DNA of 64,000 nucleotides from Melioribacteraceae bacterium (GTDB lineage Bacteria; Bacteroidota; Ignavibacteria; Ignavibacteriales; Melioribacteraceae): positions 3,257,511-3,321,510 of the forward strand of contig CP129490.1 of assembly GCA_030584085.1 (NCBI GenBank). Reading direction: 5' to 3'. Positions 8,241 to 16,566 of the stretch are shown here, piece by piece (positions within the stretch are counted from its first letter, which is position 1; each line of letters begins with the position of its first letter). The position numbers and the translations under genes are program-made. Under the pieces are notes generated by a model. The model saw only the letters and a list, made by a program, of their open reading frames with translations, did no database searches and was not told where the DNA came from.

Positions 8241-9692
8241 ATGAAAGAAAATCGTGCCGGAGATACACTTAAATTACTATTAATAGCAACCATTCTATTA
8301 CTTGGTTTTTCGTATGTACCAATCGATTATGAAATAATGGGATTAAAATTACATACTGTAGATCTTTTTTCAGATTTGACAAAAGAATCAGAGTCGGATG
8401 AAGAATTTGACTACGATGACGATTACTTCGAAATGCAAGATGATTTCTTTAATACAGATGATTCTTCAGAATCACATGATTCGAGTTTTGATGTAGAACT
8501 CAAGAATAATCAAGTTAATCTTGCCGGTATGGGAATTGAAAATATTATTCGTGAACTTGGCGAAGATTTTTATTTCTTCTCACCTTCTCCGCAAGGCAAA
8601 AATGAGCCGATTAGAGGAAACACAGCTCAGTTAAAAAACTTTTTCAATCAATTGAAAAATTCTAAATCAAAAATTGTGCGTGTTGCACACTACGGTGATT
8701 CTATGATTGAAGGAGACCTTGTAACTGCGGATTTACGCCAAGAATTCCAACGAAAATTTGGTGGTGAAGGGGTTGGCTTCCTTGGTTTAACTTCACAGGA
8801 CACAAAGTTTAGACAAACCACTTCTCAACGATTTTCAAATAATTGGGAAACAGCCGCTATTTATTCGAACAATCCAAAAAATTTACCGGTTGGTATCAGC
8901 GGTGAGATTTTCATCCCTCAAGGAAATAGCTGGGTAGAATTCGAAACTTCCAGAAGATATAGAACTGTAAAAAGCTTTACTAAGTTCAGATTATTTTATA
9001 GCCATGCAAAAAATTCCGAAGTAAAATACACCATTGACGGCTCTACAAATGGTACAATCAAACTAAAACCAGGAAATGGAGTCCAGGAATCAGTTGTTGA
9101 AGTTGGAAAAAATGCTAGTAAGCTAAGACTAGAATTTACAAACGAACAAGCATACTTTTATGGTGCAAGTTTAGAAGGCGGAAACGGTGTTTATATTGAT
9201 AATCTTCCATTACGTGGTAATTCCGGAGTTGATTTAAAAAATATTCCAGCCGATGTATTAAAGGATTTTGCCCGAATATTGGATTATGATTTAATCATTT
9301 TAGAATTCGGTTTAAATGCAGCAGGTTCTGTAACGTCTCGTTATGATTGGTATGAAAGAGAAATGGTAGCTGTTGTAAATCATTTAAAATCTGCGTTCCC
9401 TCGCGCTTCTATACTAATGATTAGTGCACATGATAAGAGTGTTAGAAAAGGCTCACAATTTGTAACCGATCCGGCAGTCGTCACATTATTAAAATCACAA
9501 ATGAATATTGCTAAAACAGCAAATGTTGCCTTTTGGAATATGTTTGAAGCAATGGGTGGCTTAAATTCAATGCCCAAATGGGTTGACGCTAACCCACCTT
9601 TAGCATTTAAAGACTACACTCACTTCAACGGTCAGGGTGCAGAAAAAATTGCAAATATGCTTTACAATGCATTAATGGATGAAAATAAATAG
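8241..9692 (+). CDS. Membrane-anchored SGNH-like acyltransferase partner of MBOAT (AlgX/AlgJ/PatB-like)
   Basis: A 483-residue protein with an N-terminal membrane anchor (about residues 10-27, LKLLLIATILLLGFSYVP), then a strongly acidic low-complexity stretch (about 45-85, rich in D, E and S), then an SGNH-type domain. I see block I AHYGDSMIEGD near residue 152 with the catalytic Ser, ILEFGLNAAG near 353, and the C-terminal Asp-x-x-His in KDYTHFNGQG near 458. MBOAT plus anchored SGNH protein is the known arrangement in AlgI/AlgJ-AlgX, PatA/PatB and DltB/DltD systems, in which the SGNH protein transfers the acyl group in the periplasm. It begins after GAGAGAGAGGAGC and is 35 bases from the first MBOAT gene. 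The target polymer is not known. Confidence 0.82.
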   Translation: MKENRAGDTLKLLLIATILLLGFSYVPIDYEIMGLKLHTVDLFSDLTKESESDEEFDYDDDYFEMQDDFFNTDDSSESHDSSFDVELKNNQVNLAGMGIENIIRELGEDFYFFSPSPQGKNEPIRGNTAQLKNFFNQLKNSKSKIVRVAHYGDSMIEGDLVTADLRQEFQRKFGGEGVGFLGLTSQDTKFRQTTSQRFSNNWETAAIYSNNPKNLPVGISGEIFIPQGNSWVEFETSRRYRTVKSFTKFRLFYSHAKNSEVKYTIDGSTNGTIKLKPGNGVQESVVEVGKNASKLRLEFTNEQAYFYGASLEGGNGVYIDNLPLRGNSGVDLKNIPADVLKDFARILDYDLIILEFGLNAAGSVTSRYDWYEREMVAVVNHLKSAFPRASILMISAHDKSVRKGSQFVTDPAVVTLLKSQMNIAKTANVAFWNMFEAMGGLNSMPKWVDANPPLAFKDYTHFNGQGAEKIANMLYNALMDENK

Positions 9693-9727
9693 TTAAGCAA
9701 ACTAGAACTTATTAAGGGTATCTGTTA

Positions 9728-11200
9728 ATGGACTTTAATTCGTTTGCACCTAACCTTGTAGAAATTTTAAAATACAATCCGCTTCAGCCGTTGTTATTTA
9801 ACAGCGGCTTTTTTCTGTTTTTCTTTCTCTTCATTTTAGTTTTTTATCGATTCTTCTGGCATAATTACAGAGCAAAGGTATTTTTCCTTATGACAATGTC
9901 GCTCTATTTTTATTTTAAATCGAGCGGTGTCTTTTTTGTTCTCATTATCATAAGCTCAATAATAGATTTCATTGCCGGGAAAATGATTCATGATTCGGAA
10001 TCACCGGGTTATAGAAAATTTTTGCTGGTTGTTAGTTTGGTAATGAATCTAGGAATACTCGGATACTTTAAGTACACAAATTTCTTTTTAGATACATTCA
10101 ACCAAATTGGCGTTAGTAATTTTGATATGCTTGATATCTTCCTTCCGGTCGGAGTTTCTTTCTTTACTTTTCAATCAATGAGTTACACAATCGATATTTA
10201 CAGAAGGCAGCTTGAACCTGAAAAGAAGTTTGCCGATTTCCTTTTCTTCGTTTCATTCTTTCCTCAACTTGTAGCCGGACCAATTGTTCGTGCATCGGAT
10301 TTTCTTCCTCAAATTAAAAATGATGTCTTTGTAAGCCGTGAAGATATTGGTAGAGCTCTATTTTTAATAATTGCCGGTTTATTTAAGAAAGCAGTTATTG
10401 CAGATTATATTAGTATAAATTTTATTGACAGAGTTTTCGAATGGCCGACAAGATTTACGGGTGTTGAAAATTTAATGGCTCTCTATGCATATGCAATTCA
10501 ATTGTACTGCGATTTTTCGGGTTATTCTGATATGGCAATCGGTCTTGCATTATTGCTAGGATTTAAACTCCCTATCAACTTTAATTCACCGTATAAAGCC
10601 GCATCAATCACCGAGTTCTGGCAAAGATGGCATATTTCTCTTTCAAGCTGGCTCAGAGATTATTTATATATCGGTCTGGGCGGAAATCGAAAAGGAAATA
10701 TTCGAACTTATGTCAATCTCATTTTAACAATGCTGCTCGGTGGTTTATGGCATGGTGCTTCATGGCGTATGGTAATCTGGGGATTGATACAAGGAACTGC
10801 TTTAGCAGTTGAAAGAAAATTTGGTATCCACAAATGGACACAAAAAAGTAAACTAAATAGATTTATCGGCTTTGTTGTAACATTCAACCTTTTTACTTTC
10901 ACTTTGCTTTTTTTCAGAGCACAGTCTCATCAAGTCGCGTTAGAAATGATTTCACAGATGTGGAATTATTTTAATCCGGAAGTCTTTATTCAATTTATTG
11001 AAGGATATCCTTTAGTTTGCATCCTTATCTTGATTGGTTATTTAACTCATTTCACACCAACCAAGTGGGAAGATAAAGCACAGAAGTTAATCACCAATCT
11101 ACCTTTTATAGGTAAAGCCATTTTAATTGCTGTTGTTATTTGGGTTGTTGCTCAGTTTAAAACAGCAGACATTCAACCCTTTATTTACTTCCAATTTTAA
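9728..11200 (+). CDS. MBOAT family O-acyltransferase (AlgI-like), copy 1
   Basis: A 490-residue polytopic membrane acyltransferase that moves acyl groups (probably acetyl) across the inner membrane for O-acylation of an exported polysaccharide or peptidoglycan. It has about eleven hydrophobic segments. Family residues are intact: FFPQLVAGPIVRASDFLPQ, TEFWQRWHISLSSWLRDYLYI and the catalytic His342 in LLGGLWHGASW. Its length is that of AlgI. Seventeen bases after its stop comes a close paralogue with the catalytic His at the same residue number. The upstream neighbour encodes the expected SGNH partner. Confidence 0.95.
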   Translation: MDFNSFAPNLVEILKYNPLQPLLFNSGFFLFFFLFILVFYRFFWHNYRAKVFFLMTMSLYFYFKSSGVFFVLIIISSIIDFIAGKMIHDSESPGYRKFLLVVSLVMNLGILGYFKYTNFFLDTFNQIGVSNFDMLDIFLPVGVSFFTFQSMSYTIDIYRRQLEPEKKFADFLFFVSFFPQLVAGPIVRASDFLPQIKNDVFVSREDIGRALFLIIAGLFKKAVIADYISINFIDRVFEWPTRFTGVENLMALYAYAIQLYCDFSGYSDMAIGLALLLGFKLPINFNSPYKAASITEFWQRWHISLSSWLRDYLYIGLGGNRKGNIRTYVNLILTMLLGGLWHGASWRMVIWGLIQGTALAVERKFGIHKWTQKSKLNRFIGFVVTFNLFTFTLLFFRAQSHQVALEMISQMWNYFNPEVFIQFIEGYPLVCILILIGYLTHFTPTKWEDKAQKLITNLPFIGKAILIAVVIWVVAQFKTADIQPFIYFQF

Positions 11201-11217
11201 ATTTTTGGGAGAGGCGA

Positions 11218-12693
11218 ATGTTTGAAAGCGATTTGTTTCAGAACATTATTGAATTACTGAGTTATGATCCGTTTAGACCACTGTTATTCAACAGTGGCTT
11301 CTTCCTTTTCTTTTTTATCTTCATTTTAATTTTCTATCGCTTCTTCTGGAGAAATAAACGAGCTAAGGTATTCTTCCTTACCGTTATGTCCCTCTACTTT
11401 TATTATAAATCAAGCGGCCTCTTTTTCTATCTTGTTATTTTAAGCTCTATAATCGATTTCATCGCTGCTAAATATATTTATGCGGTTGAATCTGGTAGTA
11501 AAAAGAAACTCTATTTAATACTAAGTTTAATTACTAATCTGGGAATACTGGGATATTTCAAATACACAAATTTTTTCATCAATACCGTAAATAGTATCAG
11601 TACAGGAAGCATTGAATTTGTTGACATTTTCTTACCCGTCGGTGTTTCGTTTTTTACTTTTCAATCAATGAGTTATACGATAGATATTTATAAGGGAAAT
11701 TTGGAACCTGAAAATAATTTTATTGATTTTCTTTTCTTCGTTTCTTTTTTCCCTCAATTGGTTGCCGGACCAATAGTAAGAGCAAAAGATTTTCTTCCTC
11801 AAATTAAAGAAGATGTTTTTGTTACAAAGGAGGAAATTGGTAGAGCGTTATTCTTAATCATTGCCGGATTACTAAAAAAAGCAGTCATTGCAGATTATAT
11901 AAGTATAAATTTTATCGACCGAGTTTTTGAGTGGCCTACTCGATTTACAGGTGTTGAAAATTTACTAGCTGTGTATGGTTATCTTATTCAAATCTACTGT
12001 GATTTTTCAGGTTATTCCGATATGGCTATTGGTTTAGCTCTTCTTCTCGGTTTTAAATTGCCGATGAACTTTAATGCGCCCTATAAAGCTAAAACAATAA
12101 CCGAATTTTGGCAGAGATGGCATATTTCTCTTTCAACTTGGCTCCGCGATTATTTGTATATCTCTTTAGGTGGTAATCGTAAAGGAAATACGCGGACTTA
12201 CATAAACTTAATGTTAACAATGCTACTCGGTGGATTATGGCACGGTGCTTCATGGCGGTTTGTAATTTGGGGTGCCTGGCACGGATTAGCATTAGCTGTT
12301 GAACGTTTTTTTAATCTTCCCAAATGGATTTCTAAACAGAATATAATTATTAAAATATTATCTGTTTTTATTACGCTTCATGTTTGGGCACTATCAATGA
12401 TTTTTTTCCGTGTTCAAGAATATAATACTGGCTTTGAAATGTTAAATCAGATTATACACTATTTCCATTTTGAAGTCTTGTTCCAATTTATTGAGGGATA
12501 TACTTTAGTATTTATTCTTATTGTAATTGGTTATGTATCACATTACATACCTGAAAAGTGGGAAGACGCAATACAAAAAATAATCACTAATTTACCGTTA
12601 ATAGGCAAAGCAATTTTAATTACCATCGTAATTTGGTTAGTTGCTCAATTTAAAGCTTCGGATATTCAGCCGTTTATTTACTTCCAGTTCTAG
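11218..12693 (+). CDS. MBOAT family O-acyltransferase (AlgI-like), copy 2
   Basis: A 491-residue paralogue of the preceding gene, alike from end to end (for example PLLFNSGFFLFFF, FFPQLVAGPIVRA, QPFIYFQF at the C-terminus in both). The catalytic His342 lies in LLGGLWHGASW and the second conserved site is TEFWQRWHISLSTWLRDYLYI. Divergence is scattered rather than clustered, so the duplication is old and both copies seem under selection. A purine-rich GGGAGAGG stands just before the start. The two may use different donors or acceptors, or may act with the two SGNH proteins upstream; this is inference. Confidence 0.95.
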   Translation: MFESDLFQNIIELLSYDPFRPLLFNSGFFLFFFIFILIFYRFFWRNKRAKVFFLTVMSLYFYYKSSGLFFYLVILSSIIDFIAAKYIYAVESGSKKKLYLILSLITNLGILGYFKYTNFFINTVNSISTGSIEFVDIFLPVGVSFFTFQSMSYTIDIYKGNLEPENNFIDFLFFVSFFPQLVAGPIVRAKDFLPQIKEDVFVTKEEIGRALFLIIAGLLKKAVIADYISINFIDRVFEWPTRFTGVENLLAVYGYLIQIYCDFSGYSDMAIGLALLLGFKLPMNFNAPYKAKTITEFWQRWHISLSTWLRDYLYISLGGNRKGNTRTYINLMLTMLLGGLWHGASWRFVIWGAWHGLALAVERFFNLPKWISKQNIIIKILSVFITLHVWALSMIFFRVQEYNTGFEMLNQIIHYFHFEVLFQFIEGYTLVFILIVIGYVSHYIPEKWEDAIQKIITNLPLIGKAILITIVIWLVAQFKASDIQPFIYFQF

Positions 12694-12809
12694 TTTTCTG
12701 CAACTAATTACACAAATTGTAGAAATACGCAAATAAACCTTTATATGATTTCGATTTTGTGTTATTTTTAATATATACTATTATTGTGATTTTTGACTAT
12801 CCAAAATTT

Positions 12810-15728
12810 ATGGCGAGACGTATAAATATTAAACTCAAATTTGCATATCGAATAATCGGTCTCGTAATTTTCATTATCACTCTCTCGATTTCTTTAAATG
12901 CTCAATCCGCTTCAGAGCTAAAGGAATTTAAACAACGAGCAATAGGTCATATGCAAGCCGGAAGGTTCGGCGAGGCAATTGATCTCCTTGACAAATATAT
13001 CGCCGCAAATGCACGTGAAGCTGAAGGTTATAATTTGCGAGCAATTTGTTATGAAAACCGATCTCAATATCAAAATGCAGTTCTAGATTTTAGACGTGCA
13101 ATTGCTCTTGAACCGGGAACTCAAGAATACCGAAATAACTTAAGTCGAGTTATTGAAGTTTGGTATGCTCAACTTCGTAAGAAAATTGAAGGTCATCAAC
13201 GGGAAATTGCGATCGATCCTAATAATCCATTCAACTATTTGGAGATAGGAAAATCATACAGATGGATGGAAATGTGGCCTGAAGCCGAGCTTTGGTATGA
13301 TGAATATCTTTTACGCGATCCAAATGCTTCTCCGGATGAAATTATTAGATATACTGAAATCCTAGCAAAAACAGGAAGTATTGTTAAGGGCGAAAAAATT
13401 CTTAGAGAATATGTGGGAAGATATCCGGATGACTGGAGACTATGGAGCCGTTTCGGGTATTTCCTTTTGTGGCTTGCAAAATATAATGAGGCGAGAACCG
13501 CATTTGAAACTGCCCTTGGTTTCAAACCATTTTTTAAAGAAGCTCAAGATGGATTGGATATTGCCCGAAGTGAAGCTTATGTGACCCAAGAAGACCCGCG
13601 TTCATTTGAAAGAGTTTATCCGATTGATAGATTTTACAGCATTCTTAGAAGAAACCCCGATGATGATGACACACGGTTTCAGCTTGTTGAAGCTTTAATC
13701 CAGGAAGAAAGAATAGAAGAAGCATATCAGCAGCTTCAAAGATTAGCTATTCGTCATCAAGGTGAAGAAAAGTTTGATGAACTTTGGAATTATGTTGTTA
13801 CTTATCGTGATGAAACTTACAGGACAAAGGTTGAAGAATTCCAAGCTCGTTTAGAACAAGATCCTCAAAACCTTCAGGCTATTAAAGGCTTAGCTCAGTA
13901 TCACGAATACCTTCAAGAATATGATCAAGCATTGCAAGTGCTTGATAATTATTTTTCACTTGTACCGGATGAAAAAGATGCAGCGCTTCGATATCAATAT
14001 GCAAGAGTTAATGCATGGGCAAGGTATTTTGACAGGGCAATCGATTTGATGGATGATTTGTTAGTGGATTATCCGAATAATTTAGATTATCAGCTATTCA
14101 GAGCACAATTATCGATTTGGACTAACCAAGACGTTGAACTTGCCCGCGAATATCTAACTAATGTATTAGAAGATCGCCCGGAAAATGTTGATGCGTTAAT
14201 CGCAATGGGTTCACTGATGTTAATCGATAATGATTTTGAGGGTGCACAATCTTATGCTGATCAAGCCAAAGCAATAGACCCCAATAATAGCGAAGTGGTT
14301 AAGCTTGAATCCAATATTGATTTTCAAAAACTCCGTTATGAGGAAGAGCAGTTATTAAAAATTCTAAATCAAGGACGAGAACTTGTAATGGAAGGAGAAT
14401 ATCAGATGGCTCTTCCCTATTACGAAGATTATCTCAATCAAGCGGAACCGAATAATTTAATTAAAAAGGAATACGGTGATGTTCTTTTTGGTGCGGATCG
14501 TTTAGAAGATGCAAAAAATGTTTATGATGAAGTTTTACTCGACGGATACTTCTACGATGCCGAACTTCAAAGAGCAAAAGTTGCGTACGCACTAAATGAT
14601 ACTACAGGGGCAATAAGTTATTTTAAAAAATTAAAAAACGAAGAACCTTATGAATTTGAACCAAGATTATATCTCGGTGATTCTTATGCAAAGGCACAAT
14701 TATACGATATGGCTCGCGAAGAGTACGATTCACTTTTAGCTTGGGAAGATTTGGATTCTACTGAAATAGCTTTAATTGATATACGCAAAGGTTATCTGCC
14801 TGTTACAGGTTTGGCCGCAATATTCGAAACTTTCCCAAACTATATTGGTTTAGCACCGCAAGGTTCGTTTTACTCTGACAATTTGAGTTTCCGTTTTTGG
14901 CAGCTCGGTGCAAGAATGGAATTGGGATTTACCTACTGGTTAACTTTCGGAGTATCTTATTTCAAAACACAGATGAATGCAAATGCGTCTAGTTTAAACG
15001 AGGATGTTATATCAACATATAATTTTACCGGTGATAAAACATTCACTTCGTTTAAGGGTCACATGTATTTACGATTTATTCCTGATGTTGTAATTGGTGC
15101 CAGTTTTGGTCAAGCAAATGTCAACGGATTTGAAACACGGGATGAATCTGAAGCATTTATAAATTACGAGAGAAAAGATACGGTTCAATTAAATTTCCAA
15201 TACATGAATACAGATGCTGCTCTAATTTTATATTCACCTTATTTAATTGATAATCGTTTATTCACAACATATTATAGAATCGGTGGTTATTTAAATCATA
15301 AAAATGGATTTCATTTTTCAGGTTACTTTTCTTATTTAACGGTAACCGATGGTAATGAAGGAAACGATTTACAATTAAGAATCGGTAGAAGATTTCTACC
15401 GGAAGTAATAGCGGGATATGAATATTTTTATTCCAATTATAAATACAATGCAGATTTTTATTACTCTCCGAACAACTTCGAATCACATAGTTTATTCCTC
15501 GATTCATATTTAGAAAAGAAAAAACATTTGGAAATTAAACTTGGCGGAAGAATTGGCTTTGTACCGGCAAGTAATTTTTTACTTTTATCAGCTTACCTTG
15601 ATATGAACTTGAAAGTTTCACAACGATTGAATATTCAAGGCCGATTGAATTTAGGAAGCACTTCACGCGACAACGCAAGTTATAAGTACATTCAAGGTCA
15701 GCTTTCCGCTTATTGGACAATTTATTAA
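12810..15728 (+). CDS. TPR protein with C-terminal outer-membrane beta-barrel (YaiO/BcsC-like architecture)
   Basis: A 972-residue protein from the ATG at 12810; the GTG at 12759 would only add a hydrophobic run before the real signal peptide (MARRINIKLKFAYRII...SLNAQS). Residues 40-660 are tandem tetratricopeptide repeats (for example HMQAGRFGEAIDLLDKYI, LWLAKYNEARTAFETALG). From about 670 to the end come alternating amphipathic strands finishing in an aromatic residue (QLSAYWTIY), as in outer-membrane barrels such as YaiO. TPR followed by a barrel is the layout of BcsC, PgaA and AlgK/AlgE-like exopolysaccharide exporters. It follows the MBOAT pair, so it may form the outer-membrane exit for the acylated polymer. 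No glycosyltransferase is seen in this window. Confidence 0.82.
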   Translation: MARRINIKLKFAYRIIGLVIFIITLSISLNAQSASELKEFKQRAIGHMQAGRFGEAIDLLDKYIAANAREAEGYNLRAICYENRSQYQNAVLDFRRAIALEPGTQEYRNNLSRVIEVWYAQLRKKIEGHQREIAIDPNNPFNYLEIGKSYRWMEMWPEAELWYDEYLLRDPNASPDEIIRYTEILAKTGSIVKGEKILREYVGRYPDDWRLWSRFGYFLLWLAKYNEARTAFETALGFKPFFKEAQDGLDIARSEAYVTQEDPRSFERVYPIDRFYSILRRNPDDDDTRFQLVEALIQEERIEEAYQQLQRLAIRHQGEEKFDELWNYVVTYRDETYRTKVEEFQARLEQDPQNLQAIKGLAQYHEYLQEYDQALQVLDNYFSLVPDEKDAALRYQYARVNAWARYFDRAIDLMDDLLVDYPNNLDYQLFRAQLSIWTNQDVELAREYLTNVLEDRPENVDALIAMGSLMLIDNDFEGAQSYADQAKAIDPNNSEVVKLESNIDFQKLRYEEEQLLKILNQGRELVMEGEYQMALPYYEDYLNQAEPNNLIKKEYGDVLFGADRLEDAKNVYDEVLLDGYFYDAELQRAKVAYALNDTTGAISYFKKLKNEEPYEFEPRLYLGDSYAKAQLYDMAREEYDSLLAWEDLDSTEIALIDIRKGYLPVTGLAAIFETFPNYIGLAPQGSFYSDNLSFRFWQLGARMELGFTYWLTFGVSYFKTQMNANASSLNEDVISTYNFTGDKTFTSFKGHMYLRFIPDVVIGASFGQANVNGFETRDESEAFINYERKDTVQLNFQYMNTDAALILYSPYLIDNRLFTTYYRIGGYLNHKNGFHFSGYFSYLTVTDGNEGNDLQLRIGRRFLPEVIAGYEYFYSNYKYNADFYYSPNNFESHSLFLDSYLEKKKHLEIKLGGRIGFVPASNFLLLSAYLDMNLKVSQRLNIQGRLNLGSTSRDNASYKYIQGQLSAYWTIY

Positions 15729-15744
15729 AATCTCTTCAAAAGTT

Positions 15745-16557
15745 ATGATTAGAAATTTATTAGCAATATTAATTTTACAGGCGGTAATCTATTCTCAATC
15801 CGTTAAATTATTTGGCACTGCACAACCTGGTAACGCATTAATTGGATTCGGAGAAAATATCTCACAAGTTATGTTGAATAATCAAAAGATAATGGTTGAT
15901 AAAAGCGGCACTTTTTTCATCGGATTTGATAGAGACGCGGAAGGCACACATTTATTAAAGATAAAATATAACGATGGTAAATCTGAAGTTAAGAAGTTGG
16001 AACTTCCTAAACGTGAATATGACATCCAGAGAATAAACAGTACAAAAAAACAATTCAGCACTCCGCCTGAAGAAGAATTGCCGCGCATTGAAAGAGAACG
16101 TCAATTAATGAGAGCTGCCCGAAATAAAATCGGTAAAATTGATACAGCTTATTTTTCATCAGGCTTTATTCTTCCCATTAAAGGTGGAAAGCTAACCGGA
16201 GTTTTTGGAAGTCAACGTATTTTGAATGGTGTTCCCCAAAATATTCATAATGGATTGGATTATTCGGCTCCAACCGGAACAGATGTTTACGCTATGGCCG
16301 ATGGTCTTGTACAAATTGCCGGAGATGATTTTTATTATAACGGTAATTTTGTTTTAATTGATCATGGACAAGGATTATCTAGTGTGTATCTGCATTTCAG
16401 TAAGTTAACTGTTGAAACCGGAGAGTTTGTTAAGAAAGGACAAAAGATTGGTGAAGTAGGTTCAACCGGTAGATCTACAGGTCCGCACCTGCATTGGGGA
16501 GTTAATTGGTTTAACAATAAGATTGACCCTCATTCATTACTAGGTTTCGGATTTTAG
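15745..16557 (+). CDS. Secreted M23 family metallopeptidase (LytM domain)
   Basis: A 270-residue exported zinc peptidase that cuts, or helps cut, peptidoglycan cross-bridges. There is a signal peptide at 1-18 and a beta-rich N-terminal domain (20-90). The LytM/peptidase_M23 domain spans about 140-262. The metal and catalytic set is complete: His168-x3-Asp172 (HNGLD), His217 (YLHFSK) and H248-L-H250 (GPHLHWG). The active enzyme residues distinguish it from degenerate EnvC/NlpD activators. It starts 16 bases after the TPR-barrel gene and ends just before the SpoIIE gene, so it is probably in the same operon. Confidence 0.93.
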   Translation: MIRNLLAILILQAVIYSQSVKLFGTAQPGNALIGFGENISQVMLNNQKIMVDKSGTFFIGFDRDAEGTHLLKIKYNDGKSEVKKLELPKREYDIQRINSTKKQFSTPPEEELPRIERERQLMRAARNKIGKIDTAYFSSGFILPIKGGKLTGVFGSQRILNGVPQNIHNGLDYSAPTGTDVYAMADGLVQIAGDDFYYNGNFVLIDHGQGLSSVYLHFSKLTVETGEFVKKGQKIGEVGSTGRSTGPHLHWGVNWFNNKIDPHSLLGFGF

Positions 16558-16566
16558 TTTTTTTTG

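Noticed and set aside
12696-12724. Eight-pair hairpin after MBOAT copy 2
   Set aside because: Contains a G-U pair, a 13-base loop and no T-run; likely chance.
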